A DNA stretch of 5,511 bases from CAVZLD01 sp964522605. Lineage in GTDB: Bacteria > Planctomycetota > Planctomycetia > Pirellulales > Pirellulaceae. How positions within the stretch are numbered: position 1 is the stretch's first letter; each line of letters begins with the position of its first letter. The notes under the pieces were generated by a model that worked only from the letters and a program-made list of their open reading frames with translations, made no database searches and was not told where the DNA came from. A program made the position numbers and the translations under genes. The stretch is taken from the NCBI GenBank assembly GCA_964522605.1, contig CAZFWV010000427.1, positions 1 through 5,511 on the forward strand. The letters run 5' to 3'. Shown one piece after another: positions 1-5,511 of this stretch.

Positions 1-105
1 TGTTACCGCCCCTCCACAACCCCCTCACTGGGAATGAGTTAGTTCAAGCGAAGAATTCAGCGGTTCGACTAGCATGCCGGCCTACGGAACCGAAGGGTGA
101 ACATT
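1..105. other. Unassigned edge sequence
   Basis: No coding signature or RNA gene is seen here. It lies just downstream of the CZB-like remnant and may be further decayed gene sequence. A 6-bp inverted repeat (CGGTTC 61-66, GAACCG 87-92) has a 20-nt loop and no T run, so it is not called as a terminator. Confidence 0.4.
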
Positions 106-240
106 TCATCGGTCATCGGTAAACACCCCGACAACCCCGACCGTCCATTCGCTCTTACCCGTCTTGACCGCCTGAAACAAGCGATACTTCCAGCGGGCGT
201 GAGCGGCAATCCCGGGATCCAGGGGATTCTTATCTTGCAT
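106..240 (-). pseudogene. Truncated CZB-like (chemoreceptor zinc-binding) domain small ORF, 44 codons
   Basis: This ATG-started ORF begins 2 nt after the stop of the phosphofructokinase remnant. A GGGAGA Shine-Dalgarno at 252-247, 6 nt before the ATG, suggests it was translationally coupled to that gene. Residues 11-22 read IAAHARWKYRLF, matching the start of CZB domains, where a His and a Trp three residues later (H-x-x-W-K) form the first part of a zinc-binding helical domain. CZB domains occur in chemoreceptors and diguanylate cyclases and as small stand-alone proteins. Full domains continue to a Cys-x-x-Gly-x-Trp motif that supplies another zinc ligand. Here translation stops after VFTDDR and no such motif is visible in any frame downstream, so the second half is missing or decayed. 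It could instead be an unrelated short protein. The CZB assignment rests on a short motif and is moderate at best. Confidence 0.45.
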
Positions 241-242
241 CG

Positions 243-479
243 CTATTCTCCCAAGCAGATTCCGAGCGCACGGGCCGTGCGCGTGAGACCGCCGTCGAGT
301 CGTACCGTCTTGAAGCGACCAATGGGATCGGAGATTTTGACAGCGTTCACCTGAGACCCCTGGTAGGCCACCATGTGTCCGAAGTCTCCGTCCGCGATCA
401 GCCCCACTGCTTCCACTCCAAAGATGGAACAGAGCGCGCGGTCGAAGTTCGTCGGGCTCCCGCCGCGCTGTAGATGCCC
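243..479 (-). pseudogene. 3'-terminal remnant of ATP-dependent 6-phosphofructokinase
   Basis: This stretch encodes about 78 residues that match the C-terminal end of phosphofructokinases, the glycolytic enzymes that phosphorylate fructose 6-phosphate. It opens with GHLQRGGSPTNFDRAL. The His and Arg of this motif correspond to the fructose-6-phosphate-binding His249 and Arg252 of E. coli PfkA. It ends with TVRLDGGLTRTARALGICLGE and a natural TAG, as in the longer bacterial (group III-like) enzymes. The frame stays open upstream to an ATG at 593, but those 38 codons do not resemble phosphofructokinase. In a second frame, just before 479, LELRTLRVADL resembles the R-x-x-x-L segment that normally precedes GH, separated here by 7 extra bases. 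The frame therefore appears broken at that point. The nucleotide-binding N-terminal domain is absent, so the product cannot be a working enzyme. A functional copy is presumably elsewhere. Confidence 0.72.
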
Positions 480-629
480 GGCGGCTGAGATCGGCGACTC
501 GCAGTGTGCGCAACTCCAAGCATGATCGCCACTTGAGGTTCGGCTGAATACTTTTGCCGGATACGGCTCAGCTGATCTCAGTCGCCGGGCCATTACAGCG
601 GCGGCGGATCTAACTGCACAGCGTCTGCC

Positions 630-1835
630 TCATGTCATCAGCCAGGCCGCGGAGATGGCGAGCGTCAGGATCGTCACTGGAACCCCAACGCGTGCGTGCT
701 CTCGCCAGGAAATATGCACGCCAAGCCGCCGGGCCTGGTCGATGACGATGATATTGGCAATCGAGCCGACCACGAATAGGTTGCCTGCCAGAGTGGAGCT
801 GACTGCCAGGATGGGGCCGGCACTGCTGTGCGTGGCATAGGGCAGCAACAGCATCACGGCGGGCACATTGGACACAAGATTCGACAGGAGTGCCGTTAGC
901 ACGAACAGCCACGCAGGTTGTTCGAGGTGGATGCCCTGCGACCGCACATGGCTCATGAGCGCATCCAGGTTGCCGCTGGCTTGCATTACATGGTTAACGA
1001 CAAAGAGGCCGAGGAACAGCAAAAGCAATTGCCAGTCGACCAAGCCCAACATTTCACGAGAATGCATGCGTCGCGAGCACAACAGAACCCCTGCGGCGCC
1101 GAGGGCAATGATTTCGCGCGGCCATGGCGAAGACAGGAACAGAACCATCACAGCAAACGTTACGACAAGTCCTTTCACCGTCTGCCAGCGATTCAAGGAT
1201 GGAGCGGTGACATGACGTATTTGCGTTTCTTGCTCCCAACGTCCATGGCTGTACCAACAGATCACGACCCACGTGACGAACAGACCGAATGCAGACGGAA
1301 CGATCGCAACGCGAGAATAGCCGGAAAAGGAAAGGCGTAAGACTTGGCCAATGAGCATGTTCTGTGGATTGCCGATGAGCGTAGCCGCTGAGCCGACGTT
1401 CGAAGCACAGGCAAGCCCCAGTAGAAATGGTTGGGGAGCTAACCGCCGTCGAGCGCAGCATTCGGCGAGCATCGGCGCCATGGCCAGGCAGACAATATCA
1501 TTGGCAAGCATGGCGGAGAGAACACCCGCCACCGTGATGACCAGGGCCAAGAGCCAGGACGGCTTGCCCCCGGTATTCGAGACGTAGCGCACCACCGCCG
1601 AATAGAAGCCACTCAAGCGAAACTGGGCGGACAAGACCATCAGACCCAACAGCAACGTCATCGTGGGCACGTCCACGGCCTGGGCGATCTCGTTGGTCTC
1701 AATCCGTCCCGCCGCCAACAAGGCGATCGCACCCAGCAGTGCAACTCCCGTCCGATCCACGGCTAGTCCCGGGATTTCGCCCAAGACCATGCCGATGTAG
1801 ACGATTAAAAAGACCACCAGCACAAACAGGTCCAA
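630..1835 (-). CDS. SLC13/ArsB-superfamily anion permease (CitMHS-type)
   Basis: This 401-residue integral membrane protein has about 11-12 predicted hydrophobic segments and no soluble domain. Two family-typical half-repeats are visible. The first has SAMLANDIVCLAMAP (residues 107-121) followed by SNVGSAATLIGNPQN (145-159), the Ser-Asn/Gly-Asn-Pro-x-Asn signature of ion-transporter (IT) superfamily permeases. The second has SNLVSNVPAVMLLLP (318-332) followed by GNLFVVGSIANIIV (351-364). Length is normal for ArsB- and SLC13-type secondary carriers. The family moves arsenite, citrate, other dicarboxylates, sulfate or Na+. No neighbouring ars, sulfate or citrate genes fix the substrate, so none is claimed. 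The start is TTG, supported by AAAGGA at 1848-1843 with a 7-nt spacer and by the hydrophobic first segment DLFVLVVFLIVYIG. It lies 60 nt downstream of the antiporter stop on the same strand and is probably cotranscribed with it. Confidence 0.87.
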   Translation of the reverse strand: MDLFVLVVFLIVYIGMVLGEIPGLAVDRTGVALLGAIALLAAGRIETNEIAQAVDVPTMTLLLGLMVLSAQFRLSGFYSAVVRYVSNTGGKPSWLLALVITVAGVLSAMLANDIVCLAMAPMLAECCARRRLAPQPFLLGLACASNVGSAATLIGNPQNMLIGQVLRLSFSGYSRVAIVPSAFGLFVTWVVICWYSHGRWEQETQIRHVTAPSLNRWQTVKGLVVTFAVMVLFLSSPWPREIIALGAAGVLLCSRRMHSREMLGLVDWQLLLLFLGLFVVNHVMQASGNLDALMSHVRSQGIHLEQPAWLFVLTALLSNLVSNVPAVMLLLPYATHSSAGPILAVSSTLAGNLFVVGSIANIIVIDQARRLGVHISWREHARVGVPVTILTLAISAAWLMT

Positions 1836-1842
1836 GCAGAAG

Positions 1843-1848
1843 TCCTTT
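1843..1848 (-). promoter_or_regulatory. Ribosome binding site AAAGGA deciding a TTG start
   Basis: AAAGGA on the minus strand lies 7 nt before the TTG at 1835. It decides the start of the permease: the next in-frame ATG (residue 16) would delete most of the first membrane segment. Confidence 0.6.
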
Positions 1849-1895
1849 CGTCGTTTTGATGTTCACAAAGAGAATTCTGACGACAGCACGTGTAC

Positions 1896-3269
1896 CTATT
1901 CGCGTTGAGTATACCTTTGGCAAACGTTTGCGCTATGGCGTGACTGAGACTTGTGTTTGCGCAGCGGTTGCCGTCCGTCGAATCCATCTGCTGTTGAAGT
2001 ACTTTCTTCAATGTCGCCAACCGCCACGTCTCCATCGCACGTGTGCAAGAGTCGCCGCAGCACGGGCGTCGTCAAAAATGTCGTAAGAATCGCCATCAGA
2101 ACGAGCATGCAAAAGACGTTCTCTGGAATGACCCCCATTTCGCGACCCACATTGATCGCGATCAGCCCCATTAATGCGCGGGTGTTCATCATGACGGCAA
2201 CACAGCCCGACTGACGCCACGACAATCCACTCGCGCGAGCGGCCAAACCACAACCTCCCATCTTGCCGATGATTGCGGCAGCGAGAATCAGGCAACATAA
2301 CCACCAATCCTGCGAAGATTGGAGCAACCCGACATTGGTTCGAAGACCGCTGTAGCAGAAGAAGATTGGCAAGAACAACGCATAGACGATTTCTCGTAAG
2401 CGTCGCGTCACTGCCTCGCAAAAAGAGTGCTGATCGGATAACACGGCGCCCAGGACAAACGGTCCGAAGAGCGAGAAGATCCCGATCCAATTGGTGACCG
2501 CTGCGGACAGGAAGACCATGACCAGCACCGCCGATAGGCCAGTCAACGAAAGATCGCCGTTGACGCGGCGGAACCAGATTTCCGCGGTGCGCGACAAGAC
2601 CCTTCGGCCAATCAGCCAACAGCCACCGACGAAGGTCATTGTCAAGAACAGCATTTGAACGATGGCAAACACTTGAAAACCACCGTGGATCATCGCGCTG
2701 ACTCCCGCCAGCAGAATCCAGCCGAGCGCATCGTCGATGGCCGCCGCGCTGATAATCAAGGTTCCCAACTGCGTACGGTGTAGATTCAATTCGATCATGA
2801 TCCGACCGAGGATCGGGATCGCTGTGATCGACAGGGCAACCGCAATGATCAGACTGAAACCGGTTGGATTCACATCCGCCGCCACCAAGGGGTGCATCCA
2901 CATCGCCAGGCCAAGACCCAATCCAAAAGGCAGGGCAATTCCTGCACTGGCTACGCCCATCGCGGCTCTTCCGACCTTCCGAAGATGCGAAAAATCAAAC
3001 TCCAGACCAATCAGGAACATCAACAGCACCAGTCCCAGTTCGCTGAGCACGCGAAACACAACGGCCGCCTCGTCGGGAAACAACGTCTCGGACAATCCGG
3101 GTGCGACGCGACCGAGAACCGAGGGCCCGAGCATCAGCCCCGCGACAATCTCACCAACGACCTGGGGTTGGCCCAATCGAGATAGAAGCCAAGCGCCTGT
3201 ACGTGCCGCGGCAATGATCACCGCGAGCTGAATCAGCACCTGCAACAGGAACGATTCAAAATCACTCAC
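1896..3269 (-). CDS. CPA2-family cation:proton antiporter
   Basis: This 457-residue membrane protein has about 12-13 hydrophobic segments, typical of monovalent cation:proton antiporter 2 (CPA2; KefB/KefC, NapA, plant CHX). Visible hallmarks are GQPQVVGEIVAGLMLGPSVLG (residues 33-53), the LGLVLLMFLIGLEFD segment (78-92), an acidic pair AAIDDALGW with D179-D180 at the ion-binding position, GKMGGCG with K336, and MNTRALMGLIAINVG (361-375), which resembles the NTRAL/NTRGL block of CHX-like members. A paired Asp favours a NapA-like electrogenic exchanger over the Gln-Asp of KefC, by inference. The last ~47 residues form a short, charged tail with no room for an RCK/TrkA-N domain. The start is GTG, overlapping the stop of the upstream gene in the octamer GTGAGTGA, with GAAGG at 3283-3279 as a possible ribosome site. 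This implies translational coupling. Whether the ion is Na+ or K+ cannot be told. Confidence 0.9.
   Translation of the reverse strand: MSDFESFLLQVLIQLAVIIAAARTGAWLLSRLGQPQVVGEIVAGLMLGPSVLGRVAPGLSETLFPDEAAVVFRVLSELGLVLLMFLIGLEFDFSHLRKVGRAAMGVASAGIALPFGLGLGLAMWMHPLVAADVNPTGFSLIIAVALSITAIPILGRIMIELNLHRTQLGTLIISAAAIDDALGWILLAGVSAMIHGGFQVFAIVQMLFLTMTFVGGCWLIGRRVLSRTAEIWFRRVNGDLSLTGLSAVLVMVFLSAAVTNWIGIFSLFGPFVLGAVLSDQHSFCEAVTRRLREIVYALFLPIFFCYSGLRTNVGLLQSSQDWWLCCLILAAAIIGKMGGCGLAARASGLSWRQSGCVAVMMNTRALMGLIAINVGREMGVIPENVFCMLVLMAILTTFLTTPVLRRLLHTCDGDVAVGDIEESTSTADGFDGRQPLRKHKSQSRHSANVCQRYTQRE
3262..3269 (-). other. 8-nt stop/start overlap (GTGAGTGA) between hydrolase-like and antiporter genes
   Basis: The octamer contains the GTG start of the antiporter and, in the other frame, the TGA stop of the exported protein. 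Such overlaps usually mean that ribosomes ending the first gene reinitiate on the second. This is the strongest direct evidence that the two genes form one transcription unit. Confidence 0.8.
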
Positions 3270-4611
3270 CGATGGGGGCCTTCATTTCGATCAGATACAA
3301 ACGGGTTCGATCGATTCGATTGGCGTCGGCCGGCAAGCGTTTCGGAATTACGGCTCCGTGGCCGTCGTCGTCGACTCCGAAGTCGGGATCATTGGTCAGC
3401 ACGAGCCGCCCGCCGGGAAGTGCGGCAAGCCCTTCCGGCTTATCATGGGGATATCCGTCGTCGAGCCCTTGCAGGTCCACAACAAGTGTCTTCGAAACCG
3501 GCTGAATACCCGCCGACTTGAGCTGCTCTGGTCGCAGTTCCTCCAGAGTCCGGCCGTTGATACATAAGCCCTGCGGAGTATCCTTCGGGTCGCTGACATC
3601 GGTGGCGTGACGAACGTCGATTTGATAAATACGCGAGATCTTGGTTGGATCTCGTGGATCGCTCGGTCGCTTCCGATCTCGTTCCAACACGAAGAAACGT
3701 TCATCGTCCATGGCTGCAATTTCACTGATGCACGTCCCGGGTTGGTCTTGAAGATACAGGTACTGACGCGTCTGCGCCGTGCGGATGTCAAACATCAGGA
3801 TCCGTACAACGCGAGAGTCTTTGGTGCGATCATTGGACGGATTGTCCAGCGGTTGTTCCGACACGGCAACCAGCGTCTTGCCATCCGGCAAGATCGTGAG
3901 ACCTTCCAGACCGCGATTCGGACGGCGACGACGAAAGACTTGTGGCAGTCGACGGCGTTGTGAATCGAGCGGGTCAATGCGCTCGATCATTCTGCCTTCC
4001 GCAGTGAAGTGCAACAGGCTCGGTCGGTATTCTTCGCTCACCCAAAAACCGCCCTCGGATAGGACCACGAGCCCCTCGCTATCGATCCCCTCGCGGTCGA
4101 ACTCCAGACGAGTTCCATCCGGCTGTTCCGGCACTTCGCCGGATCCCCCCGCTTCCGGCGCAGGTGGAAGTCCCGTGAGCCGCCGGCCATTGGCATCGGT
4201 CAATTCCCTCTCTGACAGCAACCGCAGCGACTGGTCGACCAGCTCAAAATGACCGATGCGAGGGGCATACTCCGGCATCAAGAATCGCATGTGACCTTCC
4301 GCTCCGTCGACGTTGGGACCGCGATCCGTCAGCAGGAAGAACCGATGGGCGTGGTGCGGATCGACCGCCACCGCGGAACCGTAGCCGACGGTGACCGGAA
4401 TTCCCTGGTGTTCCAGTAAACGCACGGGATTGGCGATTTCGGCGATCAGGGTCACGCGCGGAGCACCGTCGTGGGGCGTCCGTTCCCCGGCCGGCGCGAT
4501 TGCTGCGGTCCAGGCACTCCCACCGGGTCCCCCCGATGACAGGCAGATCAAGGCAAACACCCACGCAGAACAATCGCGATACAGCCTTTGCGGAGCGGCA
4601 GTCGGTTGCAT
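3262..4611 (-). CDS. Exported esterase/phytase-like protein (Phytase-like domain, PF13449 type)
   Basis: This 449-residue protein begins with a probable Sec signal peptide: Arg residues near 8 and 11, a hydrophobic stretch AWVFALICLSSG, and small residues to about 40. The rest resembles the 'esterase-like activity of phytase' beta-propeller family. Motifs in order are LLTDRGPNVDG (94-103), DREGIDSEGLVVL (172-184) leading into FWVSEEYRPSLLHF (189-202), NRGLEGLTILPDG (232-244) with SEQPLDNP (251-258), and KPEGLAALPGGRLVLTNDPDFG (391-412). The repeated Glu-Gly-Leu and Asp-rich elements are typical of this family and could bind metal. Few members have been tested biochemically, so phytate hydrolysis is only a possibility. 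The ATG at 4611 is chosen because AAAGGG sits 5 nt before it (4622-4617) and it gives a compact signal peptide. An in-frame TTG at 4680 would overlap the likely -10 box. It heads the operon, and its stop overlaps the antiporter start. Confidence 0.82.
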   Translation of the reverse strand: MQPTAAPQRLYRDCSAWVFALICLSSGGPGGSAWTAAIAPAGERTPHDGAPRVTLIAEIANPVRLLEHQGIPVTVGYGSAVAVDPHHAHRFFLLTDRGPNVDGAEGHMRFLMPEYAPRIGHFELVDQSLRLLSERELTDANGRRLTGLPPAPEAGGSGEVPEQPDGTRLEFDREGIDSEGLVVLSEGGFWVSEEYRPSLLHFTAEGRMIERIDPLDSQRRRLPQVFRRRRPNRGLEGLTILPDGKTLVAVSEQPLDNPSNDRTKDSRVVRILMFDIRTAQTRQYLYLQDQPGTCISEIAAMDDERFFVLERDRKRPSDPRDPTKISRIYQIDVRHATDVSDPKDTPQGLCINGRTLEELRPEQLKSAGIQPVSKTLVVDLQGLDDGYPHDKPEGLAALPGGRLVLTNDPDFGVDDDGHGAVIPKRLPADANRIDRTRLYLIEMKAPIGE

Positions 4612-4781
4612 AGAGGCCCTTTGGAAGACACCGTTTTTCGTCCTCGCCCAACCGTCTGGCGCTCCGGACGAACCCGCCAATTATAGCGATCGGCCGAAAC
4701 GAGTCGTCCTAGAAGCCCAAAGGATTTATCCGGACCGGGCGTCGGCCTACACTTCTGCACTTGCACCTCGGTTTGGAAGCG
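4612..4781. other. Divergent intergenic region between the operon and the secreted-protein gene
   Basis: These 170 bases separate two genes transcribed away from each other and should hold promoters for both. The minus-strand side has TATAAT at 4685-4680. On the plus side, TACACT at 4748-4753 with TTTATC 17 nt upstream is only a weak sigma-70-like pair. No clear operator, riboswitch or long inverted repeat was found. Confidence 0.45.
4680..4685 (-). promoter_or_regulatory. Putative -10 element (TATAAT) of the three-gene operon
   Basis: A perfect TATAAT lies on the minus strand 68 nt before the chosen ATG, implying a leader of about 60 nt. No good TTGACA-like -35 is found at 16-18 nt spacing (GACGAC or nearby GGACGA only), and there is no TGn extension. 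The call therefore rests on the -10 hexamer, the intergenic position and the orientation. Confidence 0.35.
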
Positions 4782-4805
4782 ATGCCTTCTGGCAAACTCA
4801 CCCCC

Positions 4806-4907
4806 ATGAATGCGTTGGTGTATCGGCGGCAGATCAGGCGTCTTGTGTCGACGACCATCATTCTGATGACTTTCGTCAATGCCCGGCTTGGCAACGTGCT
4901 GGCAGCG
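4806..4907 (+). other. Probable Sec-type signal peptide of the secreted protein
   Basis: Translation from the ATG at 4806 gives a basic n-region (YRRQIRR), a hydrophobic core (LVSTTIILMTFV) and a region ending LAAR, with a likely cleavage after Ala-Ala near 4905. No Shine-Dalgarno is obvious before 4806. Before 4782 there is GGAAG, but only about 2 nt from the ATG. Confidence 0.5.
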
Positions 4908-5294
4908 CGCATCGCACCAACGCATACGTCCGAGTGAACGAGCATCTCTCCTATGGATCGTTGCAGCATGCCGCAGGCAGTCCCCAAAGCGGTAACCGGT
5001 CCAGGAGCATGGTACGCGGCGACGCGAGCGTATTCCGAGCTGGAGATAGCACAACGTCGTCCGACCAGAGCTCGGTCGTTCCTCCGCGGATCGCCCGATC
5101 GATCGCCGCGGGTGAATACGGGGTCCAAACAAACATCTATCTGGCAAAGAGCATTACCGTCTCGGAGAATGGAGGCGTTGTGGCGATGTGGTCGCTCGAC
5201 GACGAACTTGTACGATGGACGCTGCATGGCGGGATACGCGGTCAATCCGGATGGTGAATATGAAGCCTTCTTGCTCGACCTCGGACTCCGCGGT

Positions 5295-5495
5295 GACCTG
5301 GATGGGGACGAGCAGCTCGACATCACCGACATCAATCAACTAACCGACGCCATTGCCGACGCGACCGATGATCTGAAGTTCGACGTTAACTGGTCGGGCA
5401 CCATCGACGAAACAGACCTGGACTCCTGGGTTCATTCCACAAAGAAGACATTCTTCGGGGATGCCAACCTCGACGACCAGTTCAACACCGGTGAT
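5295..5495 (+). other. Three EF-hand/dockerin-like Asp-rich loops
   Basis: Three 12-residue loops with acidic or polar residues at positions 1, 3, 5, 9 and 12 follow each other: DLDGDEQLDITD (5295-5330), DVNWSGTIDETD (5382-5417) and DANLDDQFNTGD (5460-5495). In dockerins and EF-hands these positions bind calcium. The second loop has Trp-Ser where Gly/Asp-Asp is usual, so it may bind weakly. The tail resembles the recurrent C-terminal modules of secreted planctomycete proteins, which often continue with more loops and a PEP-CTERM-like anchor. That part lies outside the window. Confidence 0.75.
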
Positions 5496-5511
5496 CTTGT
5501 TCAGGTGCTGG

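Larger units (their letters stand above)
4782..5511 (+). pseudogene. Exported dockerin-type (EF-hand-loop) planctomycete protein, frame-disrupted and cut by the window edge
   Basis: The ATG at 4782 (alternative ATG 4806) opens a 51-codon ORF whose residues 9-40 look like a signal peptide: YRRQIRR, then the hydrophobic VSTTIILMTFV, then LAA. It stops at TGA 4935-4937. The same frame is open again to the end of the window. From about 5230 it encodes GYAVNPDGEYEAFLLDLG and three Asp-rich calcium-loop-like segments. Between the two parts, the better coding candidate is the next frame (about 4920-5233), containing GEYGVQTNIYLAKSITVSEN and VVAMWSLDDELVRWTLHGG. The zero frame there is an Arg/Ser-rich shadow. 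A single product would thus need one shift near 4915-4935 and a +1 shift in the G run near 5230, giving LHG-GYAVNPDG. This may be a decaying gene or sequence errors. Function is unknown. The C-terminal part continues beyond the window. Confidence 0.6.

Noticed and set aside
61..92. Inverted repeat CGGTTC/GAACCG as a terminator
   Set aside because: The stem is only 6 bp, the loop is 20 nt, and no T-run follows on either strand.
2008..2901. 297-codon minus-strand ORF inside the antiporter gene
   Set aside because: It is an out-of-frame shadow, rich in Arg, Cys and Gly with no domain, while the antiporter frame carries clear motifs.
4466..4495. Lipobox in the phytase-like signal peptide (ALIC)
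   Set aside because: The residues around the Cys do not fit the L-[AS]-[GA]-C consensus, and the hydrophobic stretch runs past it.
4612..4680. Longer start (TTG at 4680) for the phytase-like gene, adding 23 residues
   Set aside because: It would overlap the TATAAT box and place a polar stretch before the signal peptide. The ATG at 4611 has a good Shine-Dalgarno.
4725..4753. Plus-strand promoter TTTATC-17-TACACT before the secreted gene
   Set aside because: The match is weak in both hexamers and could be chance. It is mentioned only within the intergenic entry.
4953..5228. Continuous zero-frame ORF from ATG 4953 into the dockerin-like end
   Set aside because: The residues before about 5230 are Arg/Ser/Pro-rich and look like an out-of-frame shadow. 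It cannot be fully excluded as the actual translated frame.
4391..5257. Long plus-strand open frame of 288 codons
   Set aside because: Its first part is antisense to the phytase-like gene and has no coding character. Only the part after about 4920 looks protein-like, as the middle of the secreted gene.
1..5511. CRISPR arrays, tRNA/rRNA genes, IS elements or attachment sites
   Set aside because: No direct-repeat arrays, tRNA-like cloverleaf sequence, transposase frames or terminal inverted repeats were seen by eye on either strand.

Overview
The window looks like chromosomal DNA from a planctomycete, most likely a Pirellulaceae-type organism. The best clue is the 3' edge, where an exported protein carries Asp/Asn-rich EF-hand or dockerin-type loops of the form GDANLDDQFNTGDLVQVL. 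Such modules are very common at the C-termini of secreted planctomycete proteins. Moderate-to-high GC and several non-ATG starts fit but do not prove this. Genus is not resolvable from what can be seen.

Layout. Positions 1-630 hold minus-strand gene remnants: the last ~78 codons of an ATP-dependent 6-phosphofructokinase (243-479, natural stop intact, rest of the enzyme missing), followed at once by a small ORF (106-240) resembling the first half of a CZB zinc-binding domain. Positions 1-105 contain nothing I can assign. Positions 630-4611 hold three intact, tightly packed minus-strand genes, probably one operon. In transcription order these are an exported esterase/phytase-like protein (3262-4611), a CPA2-type cation:proton antiporter whose GTG start overlaps the previous stop by 8 nt (1896-3269), and, 60 nt further on, a SLC13/ArsB-type permease starting at TTG behind a good Shine-Dalgarno (630-1835). 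Positions 4612-4781 are a divergent intergenic region with a perfect TATAAT on the minus strand. From 4782 rightwards a plus-strand exported protein begins with a signal peptide and ends, beyond the window, in dockerin-like loops. Its reading frame appears to be interrupted twice.

How the genes may work together. The operon pairs one extracytoplasmic hydrolase-like protein with two ion transporters. A plausible but unproven reading is that the secreted protein acts on a phosphate ester or similar substrate while the antiporter and anion permease handle the associated ions. The two edges look less healthy: the left contains decayed genes and the right a frameshifted secreted-protein gene. I see no convincing new defence system, CRISPR array, RNA gene or mobile element. 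The most noteworthy items are the three-gene secreted-protein/antiporter/permease operon, the phosphofructokinase-CZB remnant, and the doubly frameshifted dockerin-type gene.
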